This document shows, piece after piece, positions 1 through 7,463 of a stretch of DNA of 20,936 nucleotides. Within the stretch, counting starts at the first letter, position 1. Each line of letters opens with the position of its first letter. The notes below the pieces were generated by a model, which was not told where the DNA came from, did no database searches, and saw only the letters and a program-made list of their open reading frames with translations. Position numbers and translations under genes: made by a program. The stretch is from an uncultured Opitutia bacterium (GTDB lineage: Bacteria; Verrucomicrobiota; Verrucomicrobiia; Opitutales; UBA953): contig CALEEU010000166.1 in NCBI GenBank assembly GCA_937875975.1, positions 1 to 20,936 of the forward strand, in the 5' to 3' direction.

Positions 1-1290
1 CTGTCCACGATCATCTCCCTCGGCACGCTCGCGGGGGCGCTCATTCCGGAGTTCACCAAGGTGTTCACCTCGACCGAGAGCCGCCATGTGAAGGAAGTCG
101 TGACGTCGTCCAACCAAGGCGGCGCCTCGCTTAATATTCTCTCCGGCCTCGTCGCAGGCAACTACTCCGCCTTCTGGACCGGGCTCTGCATCCTCGGCCT
201 GATGTTCGGCGCCTACCTGCTTTCGGCCCATCCGGCCGTCGCCGGCCTGATGCCACTGAAATTCGCCTTCGCCGCTCCGATCTTCGCGTTCGGCCTCGTC
301 GCCTTCGGCTTCCTGGGCATGGGGCCCGTCACCATCGCGGTCGACTCCTTCGGCCCGGTGACGGACAACGCCCAGTCGGTCTACGAGCTTTCCCAGATCG
401 AGAAGCAATCGGGTATCGCCACTGAGCTCGAGAGCGAGTTCGGCTTCCGCCCCGACTTCGAAGGAGCGAAGCACCAGCTCGAGAAGGGCGACGGCGCCGG
501 CAACACCTTCAAGGCGACCGCCAAGCCGGTGCTCATCGGCACCGCGGTCGTGGGTGCGACCACGATGGTCTTCGGCATCATCATGATGCTGCAGGAACAC
601 TATCAGGCGGTGGACGCGAAGTTCAACGTCCTGGAGAAACTCTCCCTCGTCCACCCCGAGGCCCTCATGGGCCTCCTCATGGGCGGCGCGGTGATCTACT
701 GGTTCACAGGCGCCTCGATGCAGGCCGTCGTCACCGGCGCCTACCGCGCGGTGGTCTACATCAAGGAGAACATGAACCTCAGCGCGACGACAGCGACGAC
801 CGAGTCCTCCAAGGAAGTCGTCCGCATCTGCACGCAGTATGCGCAGATGGGCATGACGAACATCTTCATCGTCATCTTCTGCTTCTCCCTATCCCTCGCG
901 CTGTTCGACCCGTTCTTCTTCATCGGCTACCTGGTGGGCATGGCCTTCTTTGGCCTCTTCCAAGCAATCTTCATGGCCAACGCCGGTGGCGCCTGGGATA
1001 ACGCCAAGAAGATCGTCGAAGTCGACATGAAGGCCAAGGGCACGCCGCTCCACGCGGCCACGGTCGTCGGCGACACGGTCGGCGATCCTTTCAAGGACAC
1101 CTCGTCGGTCTCCCTCAACCCCGTCATCAAGTTCACGACACTCTTCGGCCTGCTCGCCGTCGAGATCGCGGTGAAGATGCCGGCCGGCCCGAAGCTGCTC
1201 CTCGGGAGCGCGATCTTCCTGGTCGCCCTCTTCTTCGTCTATCGGAGCTTCTACGGCATGCGCATCCCGGTGGCGAAAAAAGCCCACTGA
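1..1290 (+). CDS. hppA: Membrane-bound proton-pumping pyrophosphatase, C-terminal part (5' end outside window)
   Basis: The frame is open from base 1, so the N-terminal part lies upstream. The family hydrolyses cytoplasmic PPi to pump H+ (some members Na+) across the inner membrane. Family blocks visible in order are the segment around bases 28-120 (GTLAGALIPEFTKV), DNA of the DxxGPxxDNA block near 340-372, GNTFKATAK near 502-528, GGAWDNAKK near 985-1011, and GDTVGDPFKDTS near 1069-1104. Several hydrophobic spans alternate with these. The Lys codon at 511-513 sits where K+-independent enzymes carry Lys and K+-dependent ones carry Ala, so K+ independence is inferred. Between DNA and GNT there are 42 residues against about 23 in ordinary members, an insertion of about 19 residues. 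That, with relaxed GG motifs, suggests one of the divergent mPPase subfamilies. A strong terminator follows directly. Confidence 0.93.
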   Translation: MSTIISLGTLAGALIPEFTKVFTSTESRHVKEVVTSSNQGGASLNILSGLVAGNYSAFWTGLCILGLMFGAYLLSAHPAVAGLMPLKFAFAAPIFAFGLVAFGFLGMGPVTIAVDSFGPVTDNAQSVYELSQIEKQSGIATELESEFGFRPDFEGAKHQLEKGDGAGNTFKATAKPVLIGTAVVGATTMVFGIIMMLQEHYQAVDAKFNVLEKLSLVHPEALMGLLMGGAVIYWFTGASMQAVVTGAYRAVVYIKENMNLSATTATTESSKEVVRICTQYAQMGMTNIFIVIFCFSLSLALFDPFFFIGYLVGMAFFGLFQAIFMANAGGAWDNAKKIVEVDMKAKGTPLHAATVVGDTVGDPFKDTSSVSLNPVIKFTTLFGLLAVEIAVKMPAGPKLLLGSAIFLVALFFVYRSFYGMRIPVAKKAH

Positions 1291-1313
1291 CCCAGCTGGC
1301 CGACGGCCCCCAA

Positions 1314-1343
1314 GGGCTCCCCGAATGGGGAGCCCTTCTTTTT
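1314..1343 (+). terminator. Rho-independent terminator of hppA
   Basis: A perfect 9-bp stem (GGGCTCCCC / GGGGAGCCC) with a GAAT loop is followed by TTCTTTTTG. It lies 24 bases after the hppA stop codon. Confidence 0.88.
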
Positions 1344-1632
1344 GCCCGTAAATCGGGGGGTTATATTATTTTTAGAAACCTCCGGCGCCTCGCTGGACAA
1401 CCCTCGGCGGCTGGGCATAGTAGCGTCCTCGGCCAGTTCTCCGCCCACCCCGGCGTCCCTGTCCGTCCTCCATTCCATTGCTCAACGTTCCAGCCGCGCG
1501 CCGTTTCACCACGGACTGCACGGCAGGGATTCCCTCTCTTCTTCTTAAAACCAAACCATGAAACGCCACTCCCCCGCTCCTTCCCGCCCTCGCCCGCTGC
1601 TCCGACGTCGCCTCCGTACTCCCTTCCCCGCC

Positions 1633-2367
1633 ATGAAACTCCGCGAACGCCTTGAGGCCCTCGGCGGCGCGGACGAAGGCCTGCCCACGTTCTTCGTGCT
1701 GCCGGCTTACGGCGACTGCGTCCGCCTGAGCGGACCGGAGCTCCATGGCGACATCGGCGTGCGCATCGCCGGTGACGACTCGGGGCCAACCGGCGTCGAT
1801 GGCCGGACGAACGAAGTCACCATCGACTTCCGCGCCGCGGACAAAGCGGTCGTCCAGGCGATCGTGGCCGGCCTTGGGCCGGAGGTGCGCGAGGAAAAAG
1901 TCCGCCGGCCGAAGCAGGAGATCCAAGGCCACCGTGTGCCCGGCCACCAACCGAACGTGGGCCACTTCCTCGCCTGGGCGTGCTGCATGCCCAGCATGGA
2001 GGATCACGACATCCTCGAGTCGGCCATCGACGCTGGCATGGCCTGCGACTTCGACTGCTTCGAGCACATCCACTCGGCGATGCGCGCCCTAGACTTCATG
2101 CGCATGGTGCGGATGGAAGGCGGCCATGGCAGCGCTTGCGCCGGCGACGAAATTCCCCCGCATCTGCGCCACCCGACTCGCCAGGGTCTCACCGGCAAGG
2201 CCGCGATGCGCGTGGCCCACCGGGGACGTAAGGTCACGCTGAACGCGACGATCGACACCAAGCCGAATCCAGCGGGCGAGCGCCTGCGGATCCACTACGG
2301 CTGGTCGGCTGAACGCGAACGCTACCTGGTCGGCTGGGTCAGCGACCTTGCGCCGAAGGCTCAGTGA
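1633..2367 (+). CDS. Hypothetical protein, unrecognised family, about 244 aa
   Basis: I do not recognise this protein. It has no signal peptide or membrane segment, so it is probably cytoplasmic. The middle is rich in Cys, His and acidic residues: CCMP near base 1981, then a DHD, a CDFDCFEHIH stretch near 2044-2073 and an EGGHGSACAGDE stretch near 2116-2151. These could form a metal site, but no known motif matches. The C-terminus looks like beta strands. The frame also has an ATG at 1558, preceded by an A-rich stretch. The 25 extra residues would be Pro/Arg-rich with weaker third-position GC bias than the rest, so I chose the ATG at 1633, not firmly. No Shine-Dalgarno precedes either start. 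The stop overlaps the convergent YqhA-like gene by 7 bases. Bases 1344-1557 hold no gene I can support. Confidence 0.72.
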   Translation: MKLRERLEALGGADEGLPTFFVLPAYGDCVRLSGPELHGDIGVRIAGDDSGPTGVDGRTNEVTIDFRAADKAVVQAIVAGLGPEVREEKVRRPKQEIQGHRVPGHQPNVGHFLAWACCMPSMEDHDILESAIDAGMACDFDCFEHIHSAMRALDFMRMVRMEGGHGSACAGDEIPPHLRHPTRQGLTGKAAMRVAHRGRKVTLNATIDTKPNPAGERLRIHYGWSAERERYLVGWVSDLAPKAQ

Positions 2368-2924
2368 TCGTCGTGCCGCTGCATCTTCTCGCCCCAGGCG
2401 AAAAGGATCATCGAGCCTAAGAATACGCCATGGATGACGGCCTGCCAGAAGATGACCTTCTCGTGAGCCAGGGTGAGCGGCGTCTCGGCGGCGGACGCGG
2501 TGATGTCGATGAAGCTCTTGAGCAGGTGGATGGCTGAGATGCTGGCGAGGCTACCCGCGAGTTTCACCTTGAGGGTATTGGCGTTGATGTGGTCGAGCCA
2601 GTCGGGGCGGTCGCCGTTCTCGCCGAAGTCGATGCGGGAGACGAAGGTCACGTAGCCGCCGACGACGACCATGTTGACGAGGTTCGCCACCATGGAGATG
2701 TCTACCAGCGAGAGGATCCCGAGCATGATCTTGCTCTCGGACGCGGCGGAAAATCCGTGGAGGAGATGCATCAACTCTTCCACGCTCTTCCAGGCGTAGG
2801 CGAAGGCCGCGAAGATCAGCGCGACGTAAATCGGCGCCTGCACCCAGCGGCTGGCGAAGATGAAATATTCCAGCCCGTGCTCGAGCTTCTTCAAGATGCC
2901 TTCGTCCTGCGAGTCTTTGGCCAT
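2361..2924 (-). CDS. UPF0114 / YqhA-family inner-membrane protein
   Basis: This 187-aa protein has the length and layout of the UPF0114 (TIGR00645, YqhA-like) family: a short charged N-terminus, a first hydrophobic segment at about residues 30-48, a loop, then hydrophobic segments at about 65-90, 125-140 and 158-175. Family-like blocks are LEHGLEYFIFASRW near the start, the VDISMVANLV segment, the SRIDF and DWLDH loop, and the VKLAGSLASISAIHLLKSF segment. Its biochemical role is unknown in the family. The start ATG at 2922-2924 has no Shine-Dalgarno, but a -35-like TTGACG lies 34 bases before it. The 3' end overlaps the plus-strand hypothetical gene tail to tail. Confidence 0.87.
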   Translation of the reverse strand: MAKDSQDEGILKKLEHGLEYFIFASRWVQAPIYVALIFAAFAYAWKSVEELMHLLHGFSAASESKIMLGILSLVDISMVANLVNMVVVGGYVTFVSRIDFGENGDRPDWLDHINANTLKVKLAGSLASISAIHLLKSFIDITASAAETPLTLAHEKVIFWQAVIHGVFLGSMILFAWGEKMQRHDDH

Positions 2925-2931
2925 GCCGGGA

Positions 2932-2958
2932 GACTTACCGAATCCCGAGCATCGTCAA
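2932..2958 (-). promoter_or_regulatory. Putative promoter of the YqhA-like gene
   Basis: On the minus strand TTGACG (2958-2953) is followed after 15 bases by TAAGTC (2937-2932). The predicted transcription start falls on or next to the ATG at 2924, giving a leaderless or near-leaderless mRNA. The -35 is good and the -10 is weak. Confidence 0.4.
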
Positions 2959-2977
2959 GCCGACGAAATGCCGGGCG

Positions 2978-3026
2978 GATAGAAGATAATATAAGGCAGA
3001 TGTAGGATGGACGATGGAAGATACGA
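2978..3026. repeat. Degenerate 7-bp tandem repeat (GATNNNN), seven units
   Basis: Read in steps of seven from 2978 the units are GATAGAA, GATAATA, TAAGGCA, GATGTAG, GATGGAC, GATGGAA, GATACGA. Six of seven start with GAT in strict register. The stretch is noncoding and lies just upstream of the YqhA-like promoter. Its function is unknown; slippage-derived sequence is the simplest explanation. Confidence 0.6.
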
Positions 3027-3068
3027 TGCACCAGGTCCCGGCGGATAATCCATGCACACACGCTCGTC

Positions 3069-3100
3069 TGGCCAACTGGCCAACCGTTCAACCGATCAAC
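3069..3100. repeat. Degenerate 8-bp tandem repeat (YGNNCAAC), four units
   Basis: The units are TGGCCAAC, TGGCCAAC, CGTTCAAC, CGATCAAC. The next eight bases, TGATGCTC, keep only the first bases of the pattern. The array ends 7 bases before the stop of the CrtI-like gene. The first two units are identical and create TGGCCA palindromes. Confidence 0.6.
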
Positions 3101-3106
3101 TGATGC

Positions 3107-4597
3107 TCAGACTCCCGCGCTCGCCGCGGCCTCGCCGAGCGGGTCGGCGTTCGGCTCGCGCAGGTAGGCGTCGGCCTTGGCGGAGACGATCACGCCATAG
3201 TTAATGGTGCCCAGCCAGCCCGACATAATGATGCCGACGCTGCCGGCGTGATAGAAGCCGCCGACCTGCTCAGGCAGGGCCATCGAGACCTTGAGGCCTT
3301 CGAACTTCGTGCCGAACGACGTACCGGCCACGTGGCGCACGTAGCGGTTCACCGTACGCGGCGTGGCGGCCTCGGCGTGGTCGACCTTGGAACGGATGTC
3401 CGGGATGAACTTCTCGAGGCCCTTAAAGGATTCCTCGATGACGCGCGCCTTGTTCGCGGCGTAGTCGGCTTCGGAGAGATGCGCCCAGTCGTCCCACTTC
3501 TGGTTGACCGACGTCACAATCGCGTAACGAGGCTTCTTGGTATGCGGACGAGTGTCCGGATAATAAACCGAGTAGGTGCGTGACGTGGTGTGGAAGTCGA
3601 CGAGCTCGTGGCTGGAGAACGGCTTGGCCTCGGAGGTGAACACGAGGTCTCCGATATGCGGGATGGTCTCGCCTTCGCGCACGCCCATGTAGACCTGGCA
3701 GGAGGAGGTGTTCACGCGGACCTTGCGGGCTTCTTCGAGGAACGGCGCCTCGAAGGCGTCTTCGCCACCCATCTTCAGGACGGTGTCCTTGATGTTGGCG
3801 TTGGAAACCACGGTGGCGCAGGCGACCTCGGCTTCTTCGCCGAGACGCGTGCCACGGAGCTTCACGCCCACGACGCGACGTCGGCCAGAGGCGTCCTTCT
3901 CGACGAGGACCTTCTCGACGAGCACGTTGCGGCGGATGTCGACGCCGTTGGCCTTCATCTCGGCGGTCATGAGGTTGATCATCGTATCCGTGCCACCTTG
4001 GAAGATGAACACGCCCTTCGACATGAAGTTCGAGAAGACGATGCCGAAGGTGATCGCGGGGTCGTCGAGCGTGGAGCCGTTGGCGTAGGCGATGGGCTCG
4101 AGGAGGAGGCGCTGGACGTCGGGGCGGCCGGGGAAGAACTGCTCGAACAGCTGGCGCGTGGTGCGCGGGTCGTTGTCGTAGTAGTTCATCTCGCGGAGGT
4201 GCGCGAAGAAGGCTTCGACGGTCTCGGCGGAAAGCTTGAACTGCTCGATCAGGATGCGCGTGAAGTCGGCACGGTCGAAGGTCGTGCGGACGTCGAAGTC
4301 GGGATTGATGAAGCGGACGTCGCTTAGCTGATGGATGCGGTCCGAGATCTCCTTGGTCCAGTAACGGCGCGTGGACTTGATCATCCCGTGCGGGAAGCCG
4401 TGCAGGGAGATATCGAAGACGTGGCCGCCGGCGCGCTTAAAGAAGGTGGCGAGGCCACCGAGCTGGTAATGGTGCTCGAGGAGGAGCACCTTACGCCCGA
4501 ATTTCGCCAAGTTGTTCGCCGCGGTCATCCCGCCGAGGCCGGCGCCGATGACAACGGCGTCATAGCGAGGGAGGAGGTTGTCGAACGGCGAAGGCAT
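3107..4597 (-). CDS. CrtI/phytoene-desaturase-like FAD-dependent oxidoreductase
   Basis: This protein of about 496 aa belongs to the FAD amine-oxidase/phytoene desaturase superfamily, which includes carotenoid desaturases, CrtO-like enzymes and retinol saturases. The N-terminal Rossmann motif GAGLGGMTAA is followed by the acidic end of the second strand (LLLEHH) and the GG of YQLGGLATF. The C-terminal FAD block is visible as HAGSVGIIMSGWLGTINYG. Substrate specificity cannot be read from the sequence, and no other carotenoid or isoprenoid gene is nearby, so crtI is not assigned. The reading frame extends to a TTG at 4627, but the ATG at 4597 gives a start directly before the Rossmann fold and is preferred. 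A TTGACC box starts at 4655 on the minus strand, about 58 bases before the ATG. No terminator hairpin is seen after the stop; the degenerate repeats lie there instead. Confidence 0.88.
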   Translation of the reverse strand: MPSPFDNLLPRYDAVVIGAGLGGMTAANNLAKFGRKVLLLEHHYQLGGLATFFKRAGGHVFDISLHGFPHGMIKSTRRYWTKEISDRIHQLSDVRFINPDFDVRTTFDRADFTRILIEQFKLSAETVEAFFAHLREMNYYDNDPRTTRQLFEQFFPGRPDVQRLLLEPIAYANGSTLDDPAITFGIVFSNFMSKGVFIFQGGTDTMINLMTAEMKANGVDIRRNVLVEKVLVEKDASGRRRVVGVKLRGTRLGEEAEVACATVVSNANIKDTVLKMGGEDAFEAPFLEEARKVRVNTSSCQVYMGVREGETIPHIGDLVFTSEAKPFSSHELVDFHTTSRTYSVYYPDTRPHTKKPRYAIVTSVNQKWDDWAHLSEADYAANKARVIEESFKGLEKFIPDIRSKVDHAEAATPRTVNRYVRHVAGTSFGTKFEGLKVSMALPEQVGGFYHAGSVGIIMSGWLGTINYGVIVSAKADAYLREPNADPLGEAAASAGV

Positions 4598-4668
4598 TGC
4601 GAAGGAAGATGAAGTAGGACGAAGCAAGGGTTAAGGGGAAGTCGAAAGCGGTCAAACCGCCCTGTCAC

Positions 4669-5472
4669 CTACTTCCCAGCTACGCCCAGCGACCATCCGG
4701 CCCGCCCCTTGGTCAGGCGTACCTTACGGCCGAAGAGCTTCGACAGCACGGAGGGCTTCAGGACGTCGGCCATCCGGCCGGCGGCGAGGGCGGCCCCGTT
4801 TCGCAGCAGGAGCGCGTGCGTGAAGGTCGGCAGAATCTCCTCCACGTGGTGCGTGACGAACACGATGGCCAGGCCGGGCTTGAGCTTAGGCAGTCGCTTC
4901 ACCAAAGAGAGAAACTCGGCGCGCGCGATGGGGTCGAGACCGGCGCAGGATTCGTCGAGGATCAGCAGCGCGGGGTCCGAAGCCAGAGCACGCGCGATGA
5001 GCACGCGCTGGCGTTCGCCCTGCGAGAGATGACCCCACGGGCGAGCCGCGAGTCCGCCGACCTTGAGCAGACGCAGCAGACGACGCGCGAGCGCGCGCGT
5101 CGCGGGTTTAGGACGGCGCCAGAGATTGATGAGTCCGTCGACACCGCCGGCCACAACGGACAACGCGGGCTCGGAAGGCTGGATCATCGCCGCGACGGAA
5201 GGGCCGACGAGTCCGATGCGACGACGCAGTTCGCGCCAGTCGCTACGACCGAACGTTTCGCCAAGGACCGAAAGCGAACCGGAAGTCGGCGCGAAATATC
5301 CCGTGAGCGCGGCGAGGAGCGAAGACTTACCTGAGCCGTTCGGCCCGAGGATCACCCAATGCTGGCCCGGCTCCACGCGCCAATCCAAGCCGCGGAGGAT
5401 GACCTTGTCTTCGCGCGCGATCCGCAAGCGGGAGACTTCGAGTACGGGGACTGGGGCGACGGAACGAGGCAC
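4669..5472 (-). CDS. Orphan ABC transporter ATP-binding protein (ModF/YlmA-like)
   Basis: This 267-aa single nucleotide-binding domain has Walker A GPNGSGKSS at residues 43-51, signature LSQGE at 149-153, Walker B ALLILDE at 168-174 with D-loop GLD at 178-180, and the switch His at 208 in VTHH. The GQHWVILGPNGSGKS start and the ESCAGLD after Walker B (instead of EPxxGLD) recall the ModF/YlmA group (COG1119). No permease or binding protein lies beside it, so the substrate is unknown and molybdate is not claimed. The start is a GTG at 5470-5472; the nearby ATG at 5475-5477 is out of frame. It is transcribed divergently from the hydrolase at 5558, with an 85-base shared upstream region. Confidence 0.88.
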   Translation of the reverse strand: MPRSVAPVPVLEVSRLRIAREDKVILRGLDWRVEPGQHWVILGPNGSGKSSLLAALTGYFAPTSGSLSVLGETFGRSDWRELRRRIGLVGPSVAAMIQPSEPALSVVAGGVDGLINLWRRPKPATRALARRLLRLLKVGGLAARPWGHLSQGERQRVLIARALASDPALLILDESCAGLDPIARAEFLSLVKRLPKLKPGLAIVFVTHHVEEILPTFTHALLLRNGAALAAGRMADVLKPSVLSKLFGRKVRLTKGRAGWSLGVAGK

Positions 5473-5522
5473 GGCATAAGGCTATGAAGCAAGCGGAGGC
5501 CGCTTCCAAGCCGCAACCACGC

Positions 5523-5551
5523 TTGCCCTCGGAGCGGTTCGTGGCTACCCC
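5523..5551 (+). promoter_or_regulatory. Putative promoter of the first secreted hydrolase
   Basis: TTGCCC (5523-5528) and TACCCC (5546-5551) are separated by 17 bases. The predicted start site coincides with the ATG at 5558, so a leaderless mRNA is possible. The string GCTTGCCCTCGG recurs before trmD at 7433-7444. Confidence 0.4.
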
Positions 5552-5557
5552 TTCGTC

Positions 5558-6295
5558 ATGCGACGGTACCCCGCCCTGCTCCTTGTCCTGCTCTCCGCTG
5601 TCGTAGGCGCCGCCGAACCGGCGACCCCTGCGTCGCGGACGACCCCCGAGGGCCTCGTCGTCAAGGAAGGCGTCGAGACGCGCATTGCTTGCGACCACAA
5701 TGGCGGTTACTCGAAATATTCCGGCGTCTATCACTACCGCGTCGTGCTGCCGAAGGGCTATCACGGTGACGCGAGTAAGAGCTGGCCCGCGATCTTCGTC
5801 GCCTCGCCCGGCGGCAACGCGTCGATGGGTAACATGGCCGACTGGATCAAGAAGCACGGCTACATCGCCATCCTCCTCGACGAATCCAAGAACGGCCCGT
5901 GGGACCCCAGCGTCGGCAATTTCCTCGCCGCCAACCAGGACGCCGAGAAACGCTTCCGCATCGCCGCTGGCCGCAAGGTCTGCACCGGCTTTTCCGGAGG
6001 CGCACGCGCGAGCTCGGTCTTCGCCAGCATCGGCGATGGTTTCGGCGGGGTGGTCTTACAAGGCGCCGGCGCCGGCCAACTCGACAACGGCATCCAAGGC
6101 CTGCGCGGCGTACAGATTTCCGCGGTCGCCCTGACCATGGGCACCAAGGACAGCAACCGCGGCGAGATCAAGCAGCTGCGCGAGACGCAGGGAGATCGCC
6201 TGCAGGTCTTCGAGTTCGAAGGCGGCCACCAATGGGCCCCCAAGGCCGTCGTCGAGAAGGCTCTCGATTACGTCCACGCCAAGCTGCCGAAGTAA
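5558..6295 (+). CDS. Secreted alpha/beta-hydrolase-like (putative esterase) protein
   Basis: This 245-aa protein starts with a signal peptide (Arg-Arg, hydrophobic core LLLVLLSAVVGA, cleavage likely after GAA near residue 19). It reads as an alpha/beta hydrolase. The nucleophile elbow is GFSGG with Ser146 (codon 5993-5995), and a late His in the FEGGHQW stretch is a candidate catalytic His. The oxyanion-type region VASPGGN follows the strand around residue 85. The fold resembles dienelactone-hydrolase or PHB-depolymerase-type esterases common among secreted proteins of Verrucomicrobiota and Planctomycetota; the substrate is unknown. No Shine-Dalgarno precedes the ATG. A second hydrolase follows after 51 bases with its own possible promoter. 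The pair may act on the same polymer, but that is inference. Confidence 0.82.
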   Translation: MRRYPALLLVLLSAVVGAAEPATPASRTTPEGLVVKEGVETRIACDHNGGYSKYSGVYHYRVVLPKGYHGDASKSWPAIFVASPGGNASMGNMADWIKKHGYIAILLDESKNGPWDPSVGNFLAANQDAEKRFRIAAGRKVCTGFSGGARASSVFASIGDGFGGVVLQGAGAGQLDNGIQGLRGVQISAVALTMGTKDSNRGEIKQLRETQGDRLQVFEFEGGHQWAPKAVVEKALDYVHAKLPK

Positions 6296-6305
6296 GCGGT
6301 CGGTC

Positions 6306-6334
6306 TTGCCATCCCTAGGTGGCGCGGGCATCAA
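6306..6334 (+). promoter_or_regulatory. Weak putative promoter of the second secreted hydrolase
   Basis: TTGCCA (6306-6311) is followed after 17 bases by CATCAA (6329-6334), a poor -10. It is listed because its distance to the ATG (41 bases) matches other units here. Read-through from the upstream hydrolase is the alternative. Confidence 0.27.
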
Positions 6335-6346
6335 GAGCGCAACCCC

Positions 6347-7417
6347 ATGCGCACCGTCCTCGCCTGCCTGTCCCTCGGCCTCGTCGCCTCTTTCGTCGAC
6401 GCAGCCCCCGTGAAGTTCAACGACCCGAAGCCGCAGGCCTACCACCTCACGGTGCGCGCCAGCGAGGTCGACCCGGCCGCGAAGGCGTATCCGGAGATCG
6501 AGTTCCACCTGGACAGCAAGGGCAAGCCGGCCGACGTGCAGACGGCCGACGTCGACACGCGCGTCGCCCCGCGCGGGCAGCTCGTGGTCTGGCTGATGGG
6601 CCATAACCCCGTCATCGCCGACAAGGTCAACGGCTACGGCTACCACCACATCAGCGTGCACTACGCCCGCGGCTGGTTCGGCAAGCTCAACACCGTGCCC
6701 GCCGACACGCAGCACCTCGGCAACATCCGCCTCGAAGCCACCGCAGGCGTCGACGCTTCGAAGTCGGTAGAGATCGCCGAAGCCGATTCTGCCAAGGGCC
6801 GTGCCACGCGCATGGTGCAGTGGCTGGTCAAGAAGCACCCGCAGGGCCGCTGGGAACAGTTCCTCACCGCCGGCGGCAAGGAACTCGACTGGACCAAGGT
6901 CGTCGTCGGCGGCTCCTCGCACGGCGCCACTTCCTCCGCGCGCTTCGCGATGCACCAGCAGGTCGCGCGCGTGATCATGTTCTGCGGCCCGCGCGACAAC
7001 ACCGAAGACTGGCAGGCTGGTCCGTCGGCGACGCCGCTCAACCGCTTCTTCGGCTACACCCACGTCCTCGACAGCGGCTGGACCGGCGACCATTACCAGC
7101 GCTCGTGGCTGATGCTGCGCCTCAACGCCTACGGACCGATCGTGAACGCCGAAACGGAGAAAGCTCCCTATGGTCATTCGCGCCGCCTCATCGCCGACGC
7201 TCCGATGAAGGGCGACGAAAAGAAGCAGGCCGGCGCCGCGCACGGCTACGTGACCCCGAGCAAAGGCTCGCCCAAGGACGCGCAAGGACGCCATCTCCAG
7301 GAAGACGTGTGGAAGTATCTGTTCACCTCCGATGTCGAGAAAGTCGGCAAGCCGGTCCCCGCGGAAGCCGGCGTGAAGATGGACCAGCGCTCCGAGGCCA
7401 AGCCGAAGAAGAAGTAA
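6347..7417 (+). CDS. Secreted alpha/beta-hydrolase-like protein with GSSHG motif
   Basis: This 356-aa protein has a signal peptide (core VLACLSLGLVASF, cleavage near VDA-AP at about residue 20). The central strand-turn VVVGGSSHGA fits a nucleophile elbow G-x-S-x-G with Ser191 (codon 6917-6919). Several His residues lie downstream, including the GHSRR and AAHGY segments, any of which could complete a triad. The layout resembles proteins annotated as BPSS1187-like, but I am not sure of that family. The C-terminus is a Lys/Pro-rich tail (AKPKKK). It is unusually long for a simple esterase, and residues about 60-150 (DVDTRV to SKGRAT) hold most of the extra length. It follows the other secreted hydrolase in the same direction. 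The substrate is unknown. Confidence 0.78.
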   Translation: MRTVLACLSLGLVASFVDAAPVKFNDPKPQAYHLTVRASEVDPAAKAYPEIEFHLDSKGKPADVQTADVDTRVAPRGQLVVWLMGHNPVIADKVNGYGYHHISVHYARGWFGKLNTVPADTQHLGNIRLEATAGVDASKSVEIAEADSAKGRATRMVQWLVKKHPQGRWEQFLTAGGKELDWTKVVVGGSSHGATSSARFAMHQQVARVIMFCGPRDNTEDWQAGPSATPLNRFFGYTHVLDSGWTGDHYQRSWLMLRLNAYGPIVNAETEKAPYGHSRRLIADAPMKGDEKKQAGAAHGYVTPSKGSPKDAQGRHLQEDVWKYLFTSDVEKVGKPVPAEAGVKMDQRSEAKPKKK

Positions 7418-7434
7418 GCGGTCGCAGGGACGGC

Positions 7435-7463
7435 TTGCCCTCGGCGGGCTTTCGGCTGTTGGA
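7435..7463 (+). promoter_or_regulatory. Putative promoter of trmD-rplS
   Basis: TTGCCC (7435-7440) lies in the repeated string GCTTGCCCTCGG. The base 17 positions on begins GTTGGA, which is a weak -10. A start site predicted near 7470 would fall after the ATG at 7463 and close to GTG codons at 7469 and 7478, which bears on the trmD start. Confidence 0.33.

Noticed and set aside
1350..1390. Imperfect inverted repeat around an AT-rich spot after hppA
   Set aside because: The arms mismatch and no promoter or regulator site can be matched.
1372..2073. A 233-residue minus-strand frame over the hypothetical gene at 1633
   Set aside because: Codon bias favours the plus-strand frame, and the minus frame runs into the hppA terminator side without a plausible start.
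4601..4640. GAAG-rich stretch before the CrtI-like gene, first read as a 10-bp repeat
   Set aside because: Only three units line up and spacing is irregular afterwards; it is purine-rich sequence only.
6056..7294. A 412-residue open frame antisense to the two hydrolase genes
   Set aside because: It crosses two well-supported genes with signal peptides and active-site motifs. It is a GC-bias shadow rich in Arg, Ala and Val.
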